Assembly: GCA_017882185.1 (NCBI GenBank)
Contig: JADGQA010000006.1
Coordinates: 1-38,259 of the forward strand
DNA: 38,259 nt
Source: Bacteroidota bacterium
GTDB lineage: Bacteria > Bacteroidota > Ignavibacteria > UBA10030
Direction of reading: 5' to 3'
Position numbers and translations under genes: made by a program. The notes below the pieces were generated by a model that was not told where the DNA came from, did not search any database, and saw only the letters and a list, made by a program, of their open reading frames with translations. The stretch's first letter is position 1. Each line of letters begins with the position of its first letter. Below are positions 25,622 through 32,414 of this stretch, one piece after another.

Positions 25622-26230
25622 ATGTCAAAATCATTCAGGAAGAAGAATCGATTTCGCTACATTTTGTTCTACAAACCATACGGAGTGCTTTCCCAGTTCA
25701 CTTCTGAAACAGGCCAACGATCACTCAAAGAGTTTGGCCCCTTCCCTCCGGACGTCTATCCGGTCGGCAGACTTGATGCCGACAGTGAAGGCCTACTTCT
25801 CCTTACCGATGATGATACCACAAAGCACAGACTCACTGATCCAAAATACGGACACCCCAGAACGTACCTCGCTCTCGTAGAGAACAAGCCGAACGAGGAA
25901 GACCTGGAGAAGATCAGGAATGGAATCGTCGTCAGCGGAAAGCGAACGATGCCAGCAGAGGTCACACTTCTTCTGAATGAACCATCACTGCCAACACGTT
26001 CTGCCCCAATCCGTTATCGCAAGAACATTCTAACATTCTGGATTGAACTCACCCTCCACGAAGGGAAAAATCGCCAAGTACGGAGAATGACTGCCGCAAT
26101 CGGCCATCCCACTCTAAGGCTGGTACGCACGAAGATAAGTTTTCTTGGCCTGGATGGTCTGAAATCGGGAGAACACCGTGAGCTCACAGATGAGGAAATC
26201 CACCATCTGCGGATCCTTGTGAGCGGCTAA
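25622..26230 (+). CDS. rluE: rRNA large-subunit pseudouridine synthase, RluE/RsuA type
   Basis: A 202-aa pseudouridine synthase of the RsuA/RluB/E/F branch without an N-terminal S4 domain, as in RluE, which modifies U2457 of E. coli 23S rRNA. Seen: YILFYKPYGVLSQF (motif I), the catalytic PVGRLDADSEGLLLLTDD with Asp52, KTYLAL-like RTYLALVE, and the closing ELTLHEGKNRQVRRMTAAIG and LRLVRTKI motifs. The exact rRNA position is inferred from the best-matching subfamily. The ATG at 25622 has no normal Shine-Dalgarno and sits right behind the clpC terminator, so expression may depend on readthrough or an unrecognised promoter. Confidence 0.9.
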   Translation: MSKSFRKKNRFRYILFYKPYGVLSQFTSETGQRSLKEFGPFPPDVYPVGRLDADSEGLLLLTDDDTTKHRLTDPKYGHPRTYLALVENKPNEEDLEKIRNGIVVSGKRTMPAEVTLLLNEPSLPTRSAPIRYRKNILTFWIELTLHEGKNRQVRRMTAAIGHPTLRLVRTKISFLGLDGLKSGEHRELTDEEIHHLRILVSG

Positions 26231-26574
26231 CTGCTTGCCGACACTCTGTCCCGGATTCGGACTCTCTGTCTCATGACAATCCGCATATCTGGTTGGGGAC
26301 TTAAGTCTCACTCCATTTGGACCAGCCTCTCATTCTATTCCCATTCATGACAATTGCCACTCAATGATTCCATTCTTTGAGAACTTCGATCTCCTCAGAA
26401 TCCATTTGGTGAATCCACTAGCTTTACTAAGAAGGAGAAACATGCTTCGATCGTCGAAAATTGCCACAGGGATAATTGATTTAATATTAAACAGTGTGGC
26501 AGATTGGAGAATTTTTCTTACATTATTTGGTTCGTTAGCATTCATATTTCAATTCGTTTACAGAGGAGGCATCA
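26231..26574 (+). promoter_or_regulatory. Intergenic leader region of gltA
   Basis: 344 bp without a supportable gene. It becomes AT-rich towards gltA. It contains a 7-bp inverted repeat (TGCCACA at 26462-26468 and TGTGGCA at 26495-26501) around an AT-rich centre, and a short palindrome TTCGA-TCG-TCGAA at 26446-26458; both could be operator sites, but neither is recognised. A strong ribosome-binding site, AGAGGAGGC, ends 5 nt before the gltA ATG. No clear promoter could be picked by eye. Confidence 0.4.
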
Positions 26575-27864
26575 ATGGCAGATACGATAACAATTATCGA
26601 CAACCGAACCGGTAAAAAATACGATCTTCCGATTCAGCATGACACCATCAAGGCGCTGGACCTTCGTCAAATAAAAGTGAAGGATGATGAGTTCGGCATG
26701 ATGGGATACGATCCGGCATTTATGAACACTGCCTCGTGTGTCAGCAAGATCACTTACATCGACGGGGATAAAGGCATCTTGAGATATCGCGGATACCCGA
26801 TAGAGCAGATTGCGGAGAACGCCCAATCGTTTCTCGAAGTCGCCTATCTCGTACTGAAAGGCGAATTGCCGAACAAGAAACAACTTGAGGATTGGCGCTA
26901 CAACATCAAAATGCACACCATGGTGCACGAGAACGTCAAGACGCTCATGGAAGGTTTCCGGTACGATGCGCACCCGATGGGAATTTTTATCAGCACGGTC
27001 GCCGCTCTCTCAACATTTTACCCTGAGGCAAAACAAGTCCGCAACGCTGAAGTCAGGGAAAAACAGATATATCGCCTCATTGGCAAGGTGCCTACGATTG
27101 CCGCGTTTGCATATCGTCACTCCAAAGGAATGCCGTATGTCTATCCGGATAACGACCTCACGTATGCCGGCAATTTCCTCAAGATGATGTTCAAGGCGGG
27201 CGAATCCCCATATAAAGTAAACGACACACTCGAGCACGCTCTCACGATCCTCTTTATTCTACACGCCGATCACGAACAGAATTGCAGTACTTCGGCGATG
27301 CGGGTCATCGGCAGTTCGGAATGTGATCCGTACTCTGCGACGGCAGGAGCGGCCGCTGCTCTCTGGGGCCCATTGCACGGAGGCGCAAATGAAGCTGTCA
27401 TTCATATGCTTGATCAAATCGGGTCAATGAAGAACGTGCCTGGATTTATTAAAGAAGTGAAGGACGGCAAGGGACGCCTCATGGGCTTCGGTCATCGCGT
27501 CTACAAGAATTACGACCCACGTGCCAAAGTCATCAAGAAAATGGCCTACGAGGTATTCGAAGTGACCGGAAGAAATCCGATGCTTGATATTGCTCTCGAA
27601 TTGGAGCGGATTGCTCTCGAAGACGAATACTTTGTAAAGCGGAAGCTTTACCCAAACGTCGACTTCTATTCTGGTCTCATTTATCAGGCGATGGGCTTCC
27701 CTCTCGATCTGTTCCCTGTGTTGTTCGCAATTGGAAGAACGACTGGCTGGCTTGCCCAGTGGGAAGAAATGCTGACAGATCCCGAACAAAAGATTTCCCG
27801 ACCGCGACAAGTCTACCTTGGGTCAGGGTCAAGGAACTGGGTGCCGACGATCGATCGCAAGTAG
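26575..27864 (+). CDS. gltA: Citrate synthase (type II-like)
   Basis: A 429-aa citrate synthase, the entry enzyme of the TCA cycle, joining acetyl-CoA and oxaloacetate. Catalytic residues are present: His268 in WGPLHGGANEA, His307 in MGFGHRVYKNYDPRA, and Asp363 in NVDFYSGLIYQ; His233 in LHADHEQNCSTS is the fourth conserved His. The N-terminal beta domain (1-50) and length near 430 match the hexameric Gram-negative (E. coli-like) type, whose members are often NADH-inhibited; that regulation is not shown here. It has a strong AGAGGAGG ribosome-binding site. The C-terminus NWVPTIDRK and following 30 bp reappear in degenerate form at 29541-29610. Confidence 0.97.
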   Translation: MADTITIIDNRTGKKYDLPIQHDTIKALDLRQIKVKDDEFGMMGYDPAFMNTASCVSKITYIDGDKGILRYRGYPIEQIAENAQSFLEVAYLVLKGELPNKKQLEDWRYNIKMHTMVHENVKTLMEGFRYDAHPMGIFISTVAALSTFYPEAKQVRNAEVREKQIYRLIGKVPTIAAFAYRHSKGMPYVYPDNDLTYAGNFLKMMFKAGESPYKVNDTLEHALTILFILHADHEQNCSTSAMRVIGSSECDPYSATAGAAAALWGPLHGGANEAVIHMLDQIGSMKNVPGFIKEVKDGKGRLMGFGHRVYKNYDPRAKVIKKMAYEVFEVTGRNPMLDIALELERIALEDEYFVKRKLYPNVDFYSGLIYQAMGFPLDLFPVLFAIGRTTGWLAQWEEMLTDPEQKISRPRQVYLGSGSRNWVPTIDRK

Positions 27865-27900
27865 GCGGCACTTCAGCTTCCCTTTTGAAATTCCCCTTCC
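27831..27900 (+). repeat. Direct repeat, copy A: 3' end of gltA plus downstream bases
   Basis: The last 11 codons of gltA and about 36 bp after the stop align without gaps to 29541-29610; by hand count 51 of 70 bases agree. The offset is 1710 bp. This is the functional copy. Confidence 0.75.
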
Positions 27901-27945
27901 TTCCTAACGAGGGATCAGTCGGTATCTGCACGAGTCAAGCGGTGT

Positions 27946-27982
27946 CACGGCGTGGCATTTTTTCCCAAAATGCCACGCCGTG
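27946..27982. repeat. Perfect 16-bp inverted repeat downstream of gltA
   Basis: Arms 27946-27961 (CACGGCGTGGCATTTT) and 27967-27982 are exact reverse complements with a 5-base loop. GTGT and ACAC just outside could lengthen the stem after a mismatch. A bidirectional transcription-stop role for gltA is possible, but no T-run follows the stem on either strand; the T-run lies inside the stem next to the loop. Confidence 0.85.
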
Positions 27983-28108
27983 TAACACAAACGGACGACG
28001 AAGGTGATACCCAAGCACGACCAATTGTTTCGCCGCTGTGGACTTCACCTTCTCGGACAATATCTCCACGACACCAATCTGTGTAAGTCGCACCTTGTGG
28101 TTCCTGAC

Positions 28109-28139
28109 TTTGACAAATCATAATGTTTGCCTATCTTTC
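28109..28139 (+). promoter_or_regulatory. Bacteroidota-type promoter of the T9SS-sorted protein gene
   Basis: TTTG at 28109-28112, a 19-nt spacer, then TATCTTTC at 28132-28139, which matches the primary-sigma consensus of Bacteroidota (TTTG-N19-TAnnTTTG) in all but the last base. The start of transcription would be near 28145, leaving a leader of about 170 nt. Confidence 0.5.
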
Positions 28140-28314
28140 GGATGAGTGTTGCGATAGCATGAGATATGAGTGTTTGGTTCAACGTAAAGTGCAACCTGGA
28201 ATAGATTAATCGTGCGCTGATTTATACACTCAGAGGAAGTGCAAAGTCCACCAGTAGAGAGCAACTCAATTGCCGAAATAATCCAAATCTCATTTATGAG
28301 GATGGCTAGAACTC

Positions 28315-29406
28315 ATGGTTAAGATACTCAGATCATTCTCTCTTTTGATGGTTATCTTGATGCTTGTTTCCAACAGTCTTTGGGCCCAGACAGTCCAGGC
28401 AGGTATTTCCGCCAATGGAAACATATTGACAATAAGTGCAAAGCCTGATGCAGATTTCATAGCAAATTATGAATCTGGGATAGTGACTATCACGTGGTCC
28501 TCAGGATACGGTGTAACATTGGGAACACCTACGGATACGACGGGAAATTGGGCAGCCTCTTCGAGTGGGACATTAGGTGGAAACAGCTACACCATATTCA
28601 GTTTTAGTGGCGCATCAATTCTTTTGACGTGGACAAATGGAAGTATCAATACGTTATTTACCGTCCCCGTAAATCAGACGGGCTCGGGATTTGGACAATT
28701 CTCGTTGGCGACCCCATCATTTGTCACCGGGTCAGATTGGCAATTTGTAGTGTCATCAGGCACTGACATAACAAATCATGTTTCATTTTACTACAATTCG
28801 AGCACGGGCACTGATGTTCCTTTGCCAGTCGAGCTCACAAACTGCATGGCAGTTGCGAATCGCCTGAATACCGAACTCAAATGGACGACGGCGACAGAAA
28901 CGAACAATTTTGGGTTTGATATTGAAAGAAAAGCTGTCAGCACTCAGCTTTCAGCGGTGAGTGTTTGGACCAAGATTGGTTTCGTCCCCGGCAATGGAAC
29001 CAGCACAACTCCAAGACAATACTCATATGTGGATGAAGGCTTAGCCACCGGCTCGTATGATTACCGTATCAAGCAAATTGACAAGAGCGGTTCGTTCAAA
29101 TATTCAACGGTGATGCAAGTTGAGATAGGCAATGTCCCGCAGGCTTTGACGCTCGCGAACAACTATCCAAATCCCTTCAATCCATCGACCAGCCTTGAGT
29201 TTACAGTTCCGAACGATGGCTGGGCGACACTGAAAGTGTACAACTCGATCGGAGAGGAAGTTGCAACATTATTCGATGCACAAGCCACGGCCGGACGTAT
29301 CGTGCAGGCAAGATTCGATGCCTCGCGTCTTCCTTCGGGAGCCTATTTTGCACGTTTGCAATACGACGGCAAGTCGCTGATGACGAAAATGTTGTTCATG
29401 AAATAA
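28315..29406 (+). CDS. Secreted protein with T9SS C-terminal sorting domain
   Basis: A 363-aa exported protein. It has a signal peptide (residues 1-25, MVKILRSFSLLMVILMLVS then ...LWAQ), a Gly/Ser/Thr-rich beta region without a recognised family (about 26-170), a fibronectin-like segment typical of these proteins (LPVELTNCMAV...ELKWTTATETNNFGFDIERK, about 175-205, then a YSYVDEGLATGSYDYRIKQID stretch), and a type A sorting domain from about residue 280 (NNYPNPFNPST, then LKVYNSIGEEVATLF and LPSGAYFARLQYDGKSLMTKM). The sorting domain directs export by the Por secretion system and release or anchoring at the surface. The cargo function is unknown. The gene has its own promoter and terminator and lies between the two gltA tail copies. 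Confidence 0.88.
   Translation: MVKILRSFSLLMVILMLVSNSLWAQTVQAGISANGNILTISAKPDADFIANYESGIVTITWSSGYGVTLGTPTDTTGNWAASSSGTLGGNSYTIFSFSGASILLTWTNGSINTLFTVPVNQTGSGFGQFSLATPSFVTGSDWQFVVSSGTDITNHVSFYYNSSTGTDVPLPVELTNCMAVANRLNTELKWTTATETNNFGFDIERKAVSTQLSAVSVWTKIGFVPGNGTSTTPRQYSYVDEGLATGSYDYRIKQIDKSGSFKYSTVMQVEIGNVPQALTLANNYPNPFNPSTSLEFTVPNDGWATLKVYNSIGEEVATLFDAQATAGRIVQARFDASRLPSGAYFARLQYDGKSLMTKMLFMK
28932..28961 (+). repeat. Short internal repeat unit inside the T9SS protein gene
   Basis: The stretch reads as three imperfect copies of a GCT-nTCAGC-like unit (GCTGTCAGC, ACTCAGC, GCTTTCAGC) followed by GGTGAG, and encodes AVSTQLSAVS in frame. It looks like a small dispersed DNA repeat that was taken up by the reading frame. 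No other copy was seen in the window. Confidence 0.4.
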
Positions 29407-29439
29407 CAGTCTCAGTCAATACTTAGCTGTTTCAATGAA

Positions 29440-29481
29440 AAACGCTCTTTGGCCGGGAAGGTCAATGAGCGTTTCTATTTT
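29440..29481 (+). terminator. Rho-independent terminator of the T9SS protein gene
   Basis: An 8-bp outer stem (AAACGCTC with GAGCGTTT), one T-T mismatch, a 6-bp inner stem (TTGGCC with GGTCAA, one G-U) and a 5-base GGGAA loop, followed by CTATTTT. It begins 34 nt after the stop codon. Confidence 0.8.
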
Positions 29482-29540
29482 GCGCGCGTTCGGTCTTGGT
29501 TCACGGAAGTCACGTTCTCTAACCTTGTCCGACGAGGCCC

Positions 29541-29610
29541 AGGCAAGTGGATGCCCACGATCGATCGAAAACAGTCGAAACCACAGCTTCTCATTTGATA
29601 TTCCCCCTTT
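29541..29610 (+). pseudogene. Degenerate second copy of the gltA 3' end (direct repeat, copy B)
   Basis: It aligns without gaps to 27831-27900 (51 of 70 bases by hand count) and in frame reads KWMPTIDRK where gltA reads NWVPTIDRK. The stop codon position is CAG here, so the frame runs on to a TGA at 29597. Weaker similarity with two small insertions may reach back to about 29518 (TCTAACCTTG for TCTACCTTG). The rest of a citrate synthase gene is absent; upstream lies the terminator of the T9SS gene. This is either the remnant of a duplicated gltA or a junction left by recombination. Confidence 0.65.
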
Positions 29611-29667
29611 TTTCAGTATGATTGAATGTGGATTCTTTTTTCTGGCTGTTACTAACCAAGCAAATTC

Positions 29668-30828
29668 ATGAAACACCTCAAAGTGCTGATTCTGTCTGCG
29701 TCGGGGGGCGCGGGACATTTGCGCGCCGCCGAAGCACTCCATCGAACTGCGCAAGACTTAGACCTCCCGATTAAGACGGAGAACCACGACTGCCTCGATT
29801 TCACCTCATCGACGTTTAAGCGACTGTATGCAGGAACATACCTGAGTCTTGTCAACAAGACTCCAGAACTTTGGGGATATTTGTACGAGAAGGCCGAAAG
29901 CAAGCCATATCGCAAGAAAGGTCTTATCCGGCTGTTCGACCATTTTAATTACAACCGCTATCTCCGGTTTCTGAAATCCAACAAGCCTGACGCAATTATC
30001 TGTACACACTTCCTGCCGTTCATTTCCATATCAAATGAAATCCGGAAGTGGGGAATCGAAACGCCCATTTTCGCCGCTACGACGGATTTCGACGTCCATC
30101 AATATTGGGTGGATCCGATCGTCTACAGATATTATGTTTTCCACGAGGAGTCTCTCTGGCAACTGCAGTCCAAGGGAATACCTGCCCAAAGGATATCTGT
30201 CGCAGGCATCCCCGTGATGCCGGAGTTCCTTTCCAAGACGAGCAAGCGTGTTGCGAGACGATCATTCGGACTGGACGAGCGGACGTTTACCATACTCGTG
30301 CTCTCGGGCGGCTTCGGTGTTGGGCACTTTGAGGATATTGTTCGGTCGGTCGGAGAGACGCTTGCAGGCTTCCCGCGACGTCAATTCAGTCTCATCGTGG
30401 TTTGTGGGAAGAACGTGACAGCAAAGGCAAGTATCAGCACGATGAGGTTCCCGCAGAATGTCCATACGAGCCTCCACGGATTTGTGACGAATATTGCCGA
30501 GATGATGAGTGCATCAGACCTCGTCGTTACAAAATCGGGTGGCCTGACTTCGTCCGAGTCACTCGTCAAAGGCCTGCCCATGCTCATCGTTGACCCAATT
30601 CCGGGCCAGGAAATGCGCAATGCCGACCTCATCGTGGAACACGGCGCTGGATGGAAAGCCATTAATCTTGCCAACCTTGCTTACAAGCTTAGGAAAATTC
30701 TAGGAACTCCGTCAATGCTGAAAAATGCCCATAAGGCCTCGAGTACACTCGCACGACCTTACGCCGCGCGGGATATATTGACAGATGTTTACAGGCACAT
30801 TCAACCCCGGAAGGAGACCAGGCAATGA
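29668..30828 (+). CDS. MGDG synthase/UgtP-like diacylglycerol or glycolipid glycosyltransferase
   Basis: A 386-aa GT-B glycosyltransferase of the GT28/MGDG-synthase group. The N-terminal domain (1-170) opens with LILSASGGAGHLRAAEALH, the Gly-rich GGAGH motif of the family. The C-terminal donor-binding domain contains LVLSGGFGVGHFEDIV, HGFVTNIAEMMSASDLVVTKSGGLTSSE and LPMLIVDPIPGQEMRNADL, the GGxTxxE/PGQExxN pattern that binds UDP-sugar. Relatives add glucose or galactose to diacylglycerol at the inner membrane; the acceptor here is inferred. It starts at the ATG at 29668 with no obvious ribosome-binding site, and its stop overlaps the next start (ATGA). Confidence 0.88.
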   Translation: MKHLKVLILSASGGAGHLRAAEALHRTAQDLDLPIKTENHDCLDFTSSTFKRLYAGTYLSLVNKTPELWGYLYEKAESKPYRKKGLIRLFDHFNYNRYLRFLKSNKPDAIICTHFLPFISISNEIRKWGIETPIFAATTDFDVHQYWVDPIVYRYYVFHEESLWQLQSKGIPAQRISVAGIPVMPEFLSKTSKRVARRSFGLDERTFTILVLSGGFGVGHFEDIVRSVGETLAGFPRRQFSLIVVCGKNVTAKASISTMRFPQNVHTSLHGFVTNIAEMMSASDLVVTKSGGLTSSESLVKGLPMLIVDPIPGQEMRNADLIVEHGAGWKAINLANLAYKLRKILGTPSMLKNAHKASSTLARPYAARDILTDVYRHIQPRKETRQ

Positions 30829-31622
30829 AGATCAGAATAAATGGGATGACGATGAATTATGTCGAGCGAGGGACTCCCGGAGGGATCCCCATCGTCTTTG
30901 TTCATGGATTTCCGTTCAATCTTGAAACGTGGGAACCGCAGATGCGAGCGCTCCCCAACCACTTCCGGGCGATTGCCTATGACATCCGGGGGCACGGCCA
31001 GAGCGATGTCGGCGATGGTCAATACAGTATCGAGTTCTTCGTGGATGATTTGATCGCTTTACTGGACCATCTCGTAATCGAAAAGACGGTCCTTTGCGGT
31101 CTCTCGATGGGTGGCTATATCGCTTTGAGAGCTCTTGAGCGACATGCCAACAGGTTCAATGGTCTCGTACTTTGTGACACCAAAAGTGAACCCGACGGTG
31201 ATGAAGGCAAGGTGAAACGTGCCGCATCTCTGAAGGCCGTCAAGACAAACGGTGTCGATCAATTTGCCGAGGGATTTGCCAAAGCTGTATTTGCAGACTC
31301 GACGTTTCGCGACAATCCGACTTTGGTGGAGAAGGTCAAATCCATCATCAAAGCAAATTCTCCCATCGGAATCGGAGGAACGCTCCTCGCATTGGCCTGC
31401 AGAACGGATACAACTTCGGTGCTCACAAAACTGGCTGTCCCAACACTTATTCTCTGTGGGGAACACGACGTACTTACCACACCCAAAGATGCGGAATTCA
31501 TGCATGCCCGGATCAAGGGTTCATCCATGCATAGTATCCCGAATGCCGCTCATTTGAGCAATCTGGAAAACCCAACGGTGTTCAATGAACAGCTCATTTC
31601 ATTCCTCAAGGTCATTCGATAG
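30825..31622 (+). CDS. Alpha/beta-fold hydrolase
   Basis: A 265-aa alpha/beta hydrolase with a full catalytic triad: nucleophile Ser94 in LCGLSMGGYIA, Asp215 in LCGEHDVLT and His243 in NAAHLSNLENP. The oxyanion region is FVHGFPFN (25-32) and the conserved YDIRGHGQSD lies at 52-61. The family includes esterases, lipases and 3-oxoadipate enol-lactonase-like enzymes; the overall pattern resembles the latter group, but no aromatic-degradation genes are nearby. The 4-nt overlap with the glycolipid glycosyltransferase suggests a linked, perhaps lipid-related role (inference). No signal peptide is seen, so it is cytoplasmic. Confidence 0.92.
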   Translation: MKIRINGMTMNYVERGTPGGIPIVFVHGFPFNLETWEPQMRALPNHFRAIAYDIRGHGQSDVGDGQYSIEFFVDDLIALLDHLVIEKTVLCGLSMGGYIALRALERHANRFNGLVLCDTKSEPDGDEGKVKRAASLKAVKTNGVDQFAEGFAKAVFADSTFRDNPTLVEKVKSIIKANSPIGIGGTLLALACRTDTTSVLTKLAVPTLILCGEHDVLTTPKDAEFMHARIKGSSMHSIPNAAHLSNLENPTVFNEQLISFLKVIR

Positions 31623-31679
31623 ACTGAATCCTTCATTGAACTCAACGCAGAGACAAGGTGGCGTGCCGGAGATGGCTCT

Positions 31680-32366
31680 TTGAGTACGCTCAAGGAAATT
31701 CAACAAGAGGTCGTGGCTTGCCGACGATGTCCACGACTGGTCCGGTGGCGCGAGAAAGTTGCTCAAGAGAAAACCAGGCGGTTTCAAGACTGGGAGTATT
31801 GGGGAAAGCCAAACCCAAGCTTCGGCGATCCACACGCCCAAGTCCTTCTCGTGGGTCTCGCACCGGCAGCACACGGAGGGAACCGCACCGGCAGAATGTT
31901 TACAGGAGATAGAAGTGGAGACTGGCTCTACCGTGCCCTTCACAAATTCGGCTTTGCGAACCAACCTACATCTGTTTCTCGTGAGGATGGACTTCGTCTG
32001 ATCAACTGCTACATTACGGCCACATGTCGATGTGCACCTCCCTTGAACAAACTGCTTCCTTCTGAAGTCCTGAATTGCCGCCCTTTTTTTTTGCGCGAGC
32101 TGGGTCTGTTGAAAAACCTCAAGGTCGTTGTCGGATTGGGCAAGGTTGGTTTCGACTCGGCGGTGAACTGTTACGCCGAACTCGGCTGGTCGACGTTCGA
32201 GAAACGTCCAAAGTTTGGCCATGGGGTCGAGTACAGGTTGACAGAAAGCGTCACCTTGCTTGGCTCATTCCACCCTAGCCAACAGAATACATTTACGGGG
32301 AGATTGACCGAGCCGATGTTCGACCGGGTATTCAGGCGGGCGTCGGCGATCATCAAACAGGTTTAG
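31680..32366 (+). CDS. Uracil-DNA glycosylase family 5 (UDGb), iron-sulfur type
   Basis: A 228-aa DNA repair glycosylase that removes uracil and other deaminated bases. Motif A is LVGLAPAAHGGNRTGRMFTGD (58-78; no Asp or Asn at the classical catalytic place, as usual in family 5), and motif B is GSFHPSQQNTFTGRLT near residue 200. Cysteines for a 4Fe-4S cluster are at 14, 17, 118 and 133 (CRRC, RCAPP, LNCRPF). The start codon is TTG at 31680, with GGAG about 10 nt upstream. It lies 57 bp after the hydrolase gene. It is a convincing full-length member; no other base-excision gene is adjacent. Confidence 0.93.
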   Translation: MSTLKEIQQEVVACRRCPRLVRWREKVAQEKTRRFQDWEYWGKPNPSFGDPHAQVLLVGLAPAAHGGNRTGRMFTGDRSGDWLYRALHKFGFANQPTSVSREDGLRLINCYITATCRCAPPLNKLLPSEVLNCRPFFLRELGLLKNLKVVVGLGKVGFDSAVNCYAELGWSTFEKRPKFGHGVEYRLTESVTLLGSFHPSQQNTFTGRLTEPMFDRVFRRASAIIKQV

Positions 32367-32414
32367 GAATCGCTATGCATCGAATGATCCAGTCAACATC
32401 ATCCCGCTAGTACT

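Larger units (their letters stand above)
27865..28314 (+). other. Intergenic region between gltA and the T9SS protein
   Basis: 450 bp without a supportable gene. It holds the shared gltA-tail sequence to about 27900, a perfect hairpin at 27946-27982, and a good promoter for the next gene at 28109-28139. The last 170 bp would be the leader of that gene; no known riboswitch or tandem structure was recognised in it. Confidence 0.6.

Noticed and set aside
26462-26501. Inverted repeat TGCCACA/TGTGGCA ahead of gltA as a regulator site
   Set aside because: Seven base pairs across a 26-base gap is not enough to call an operator; it is only noted in the leader region.
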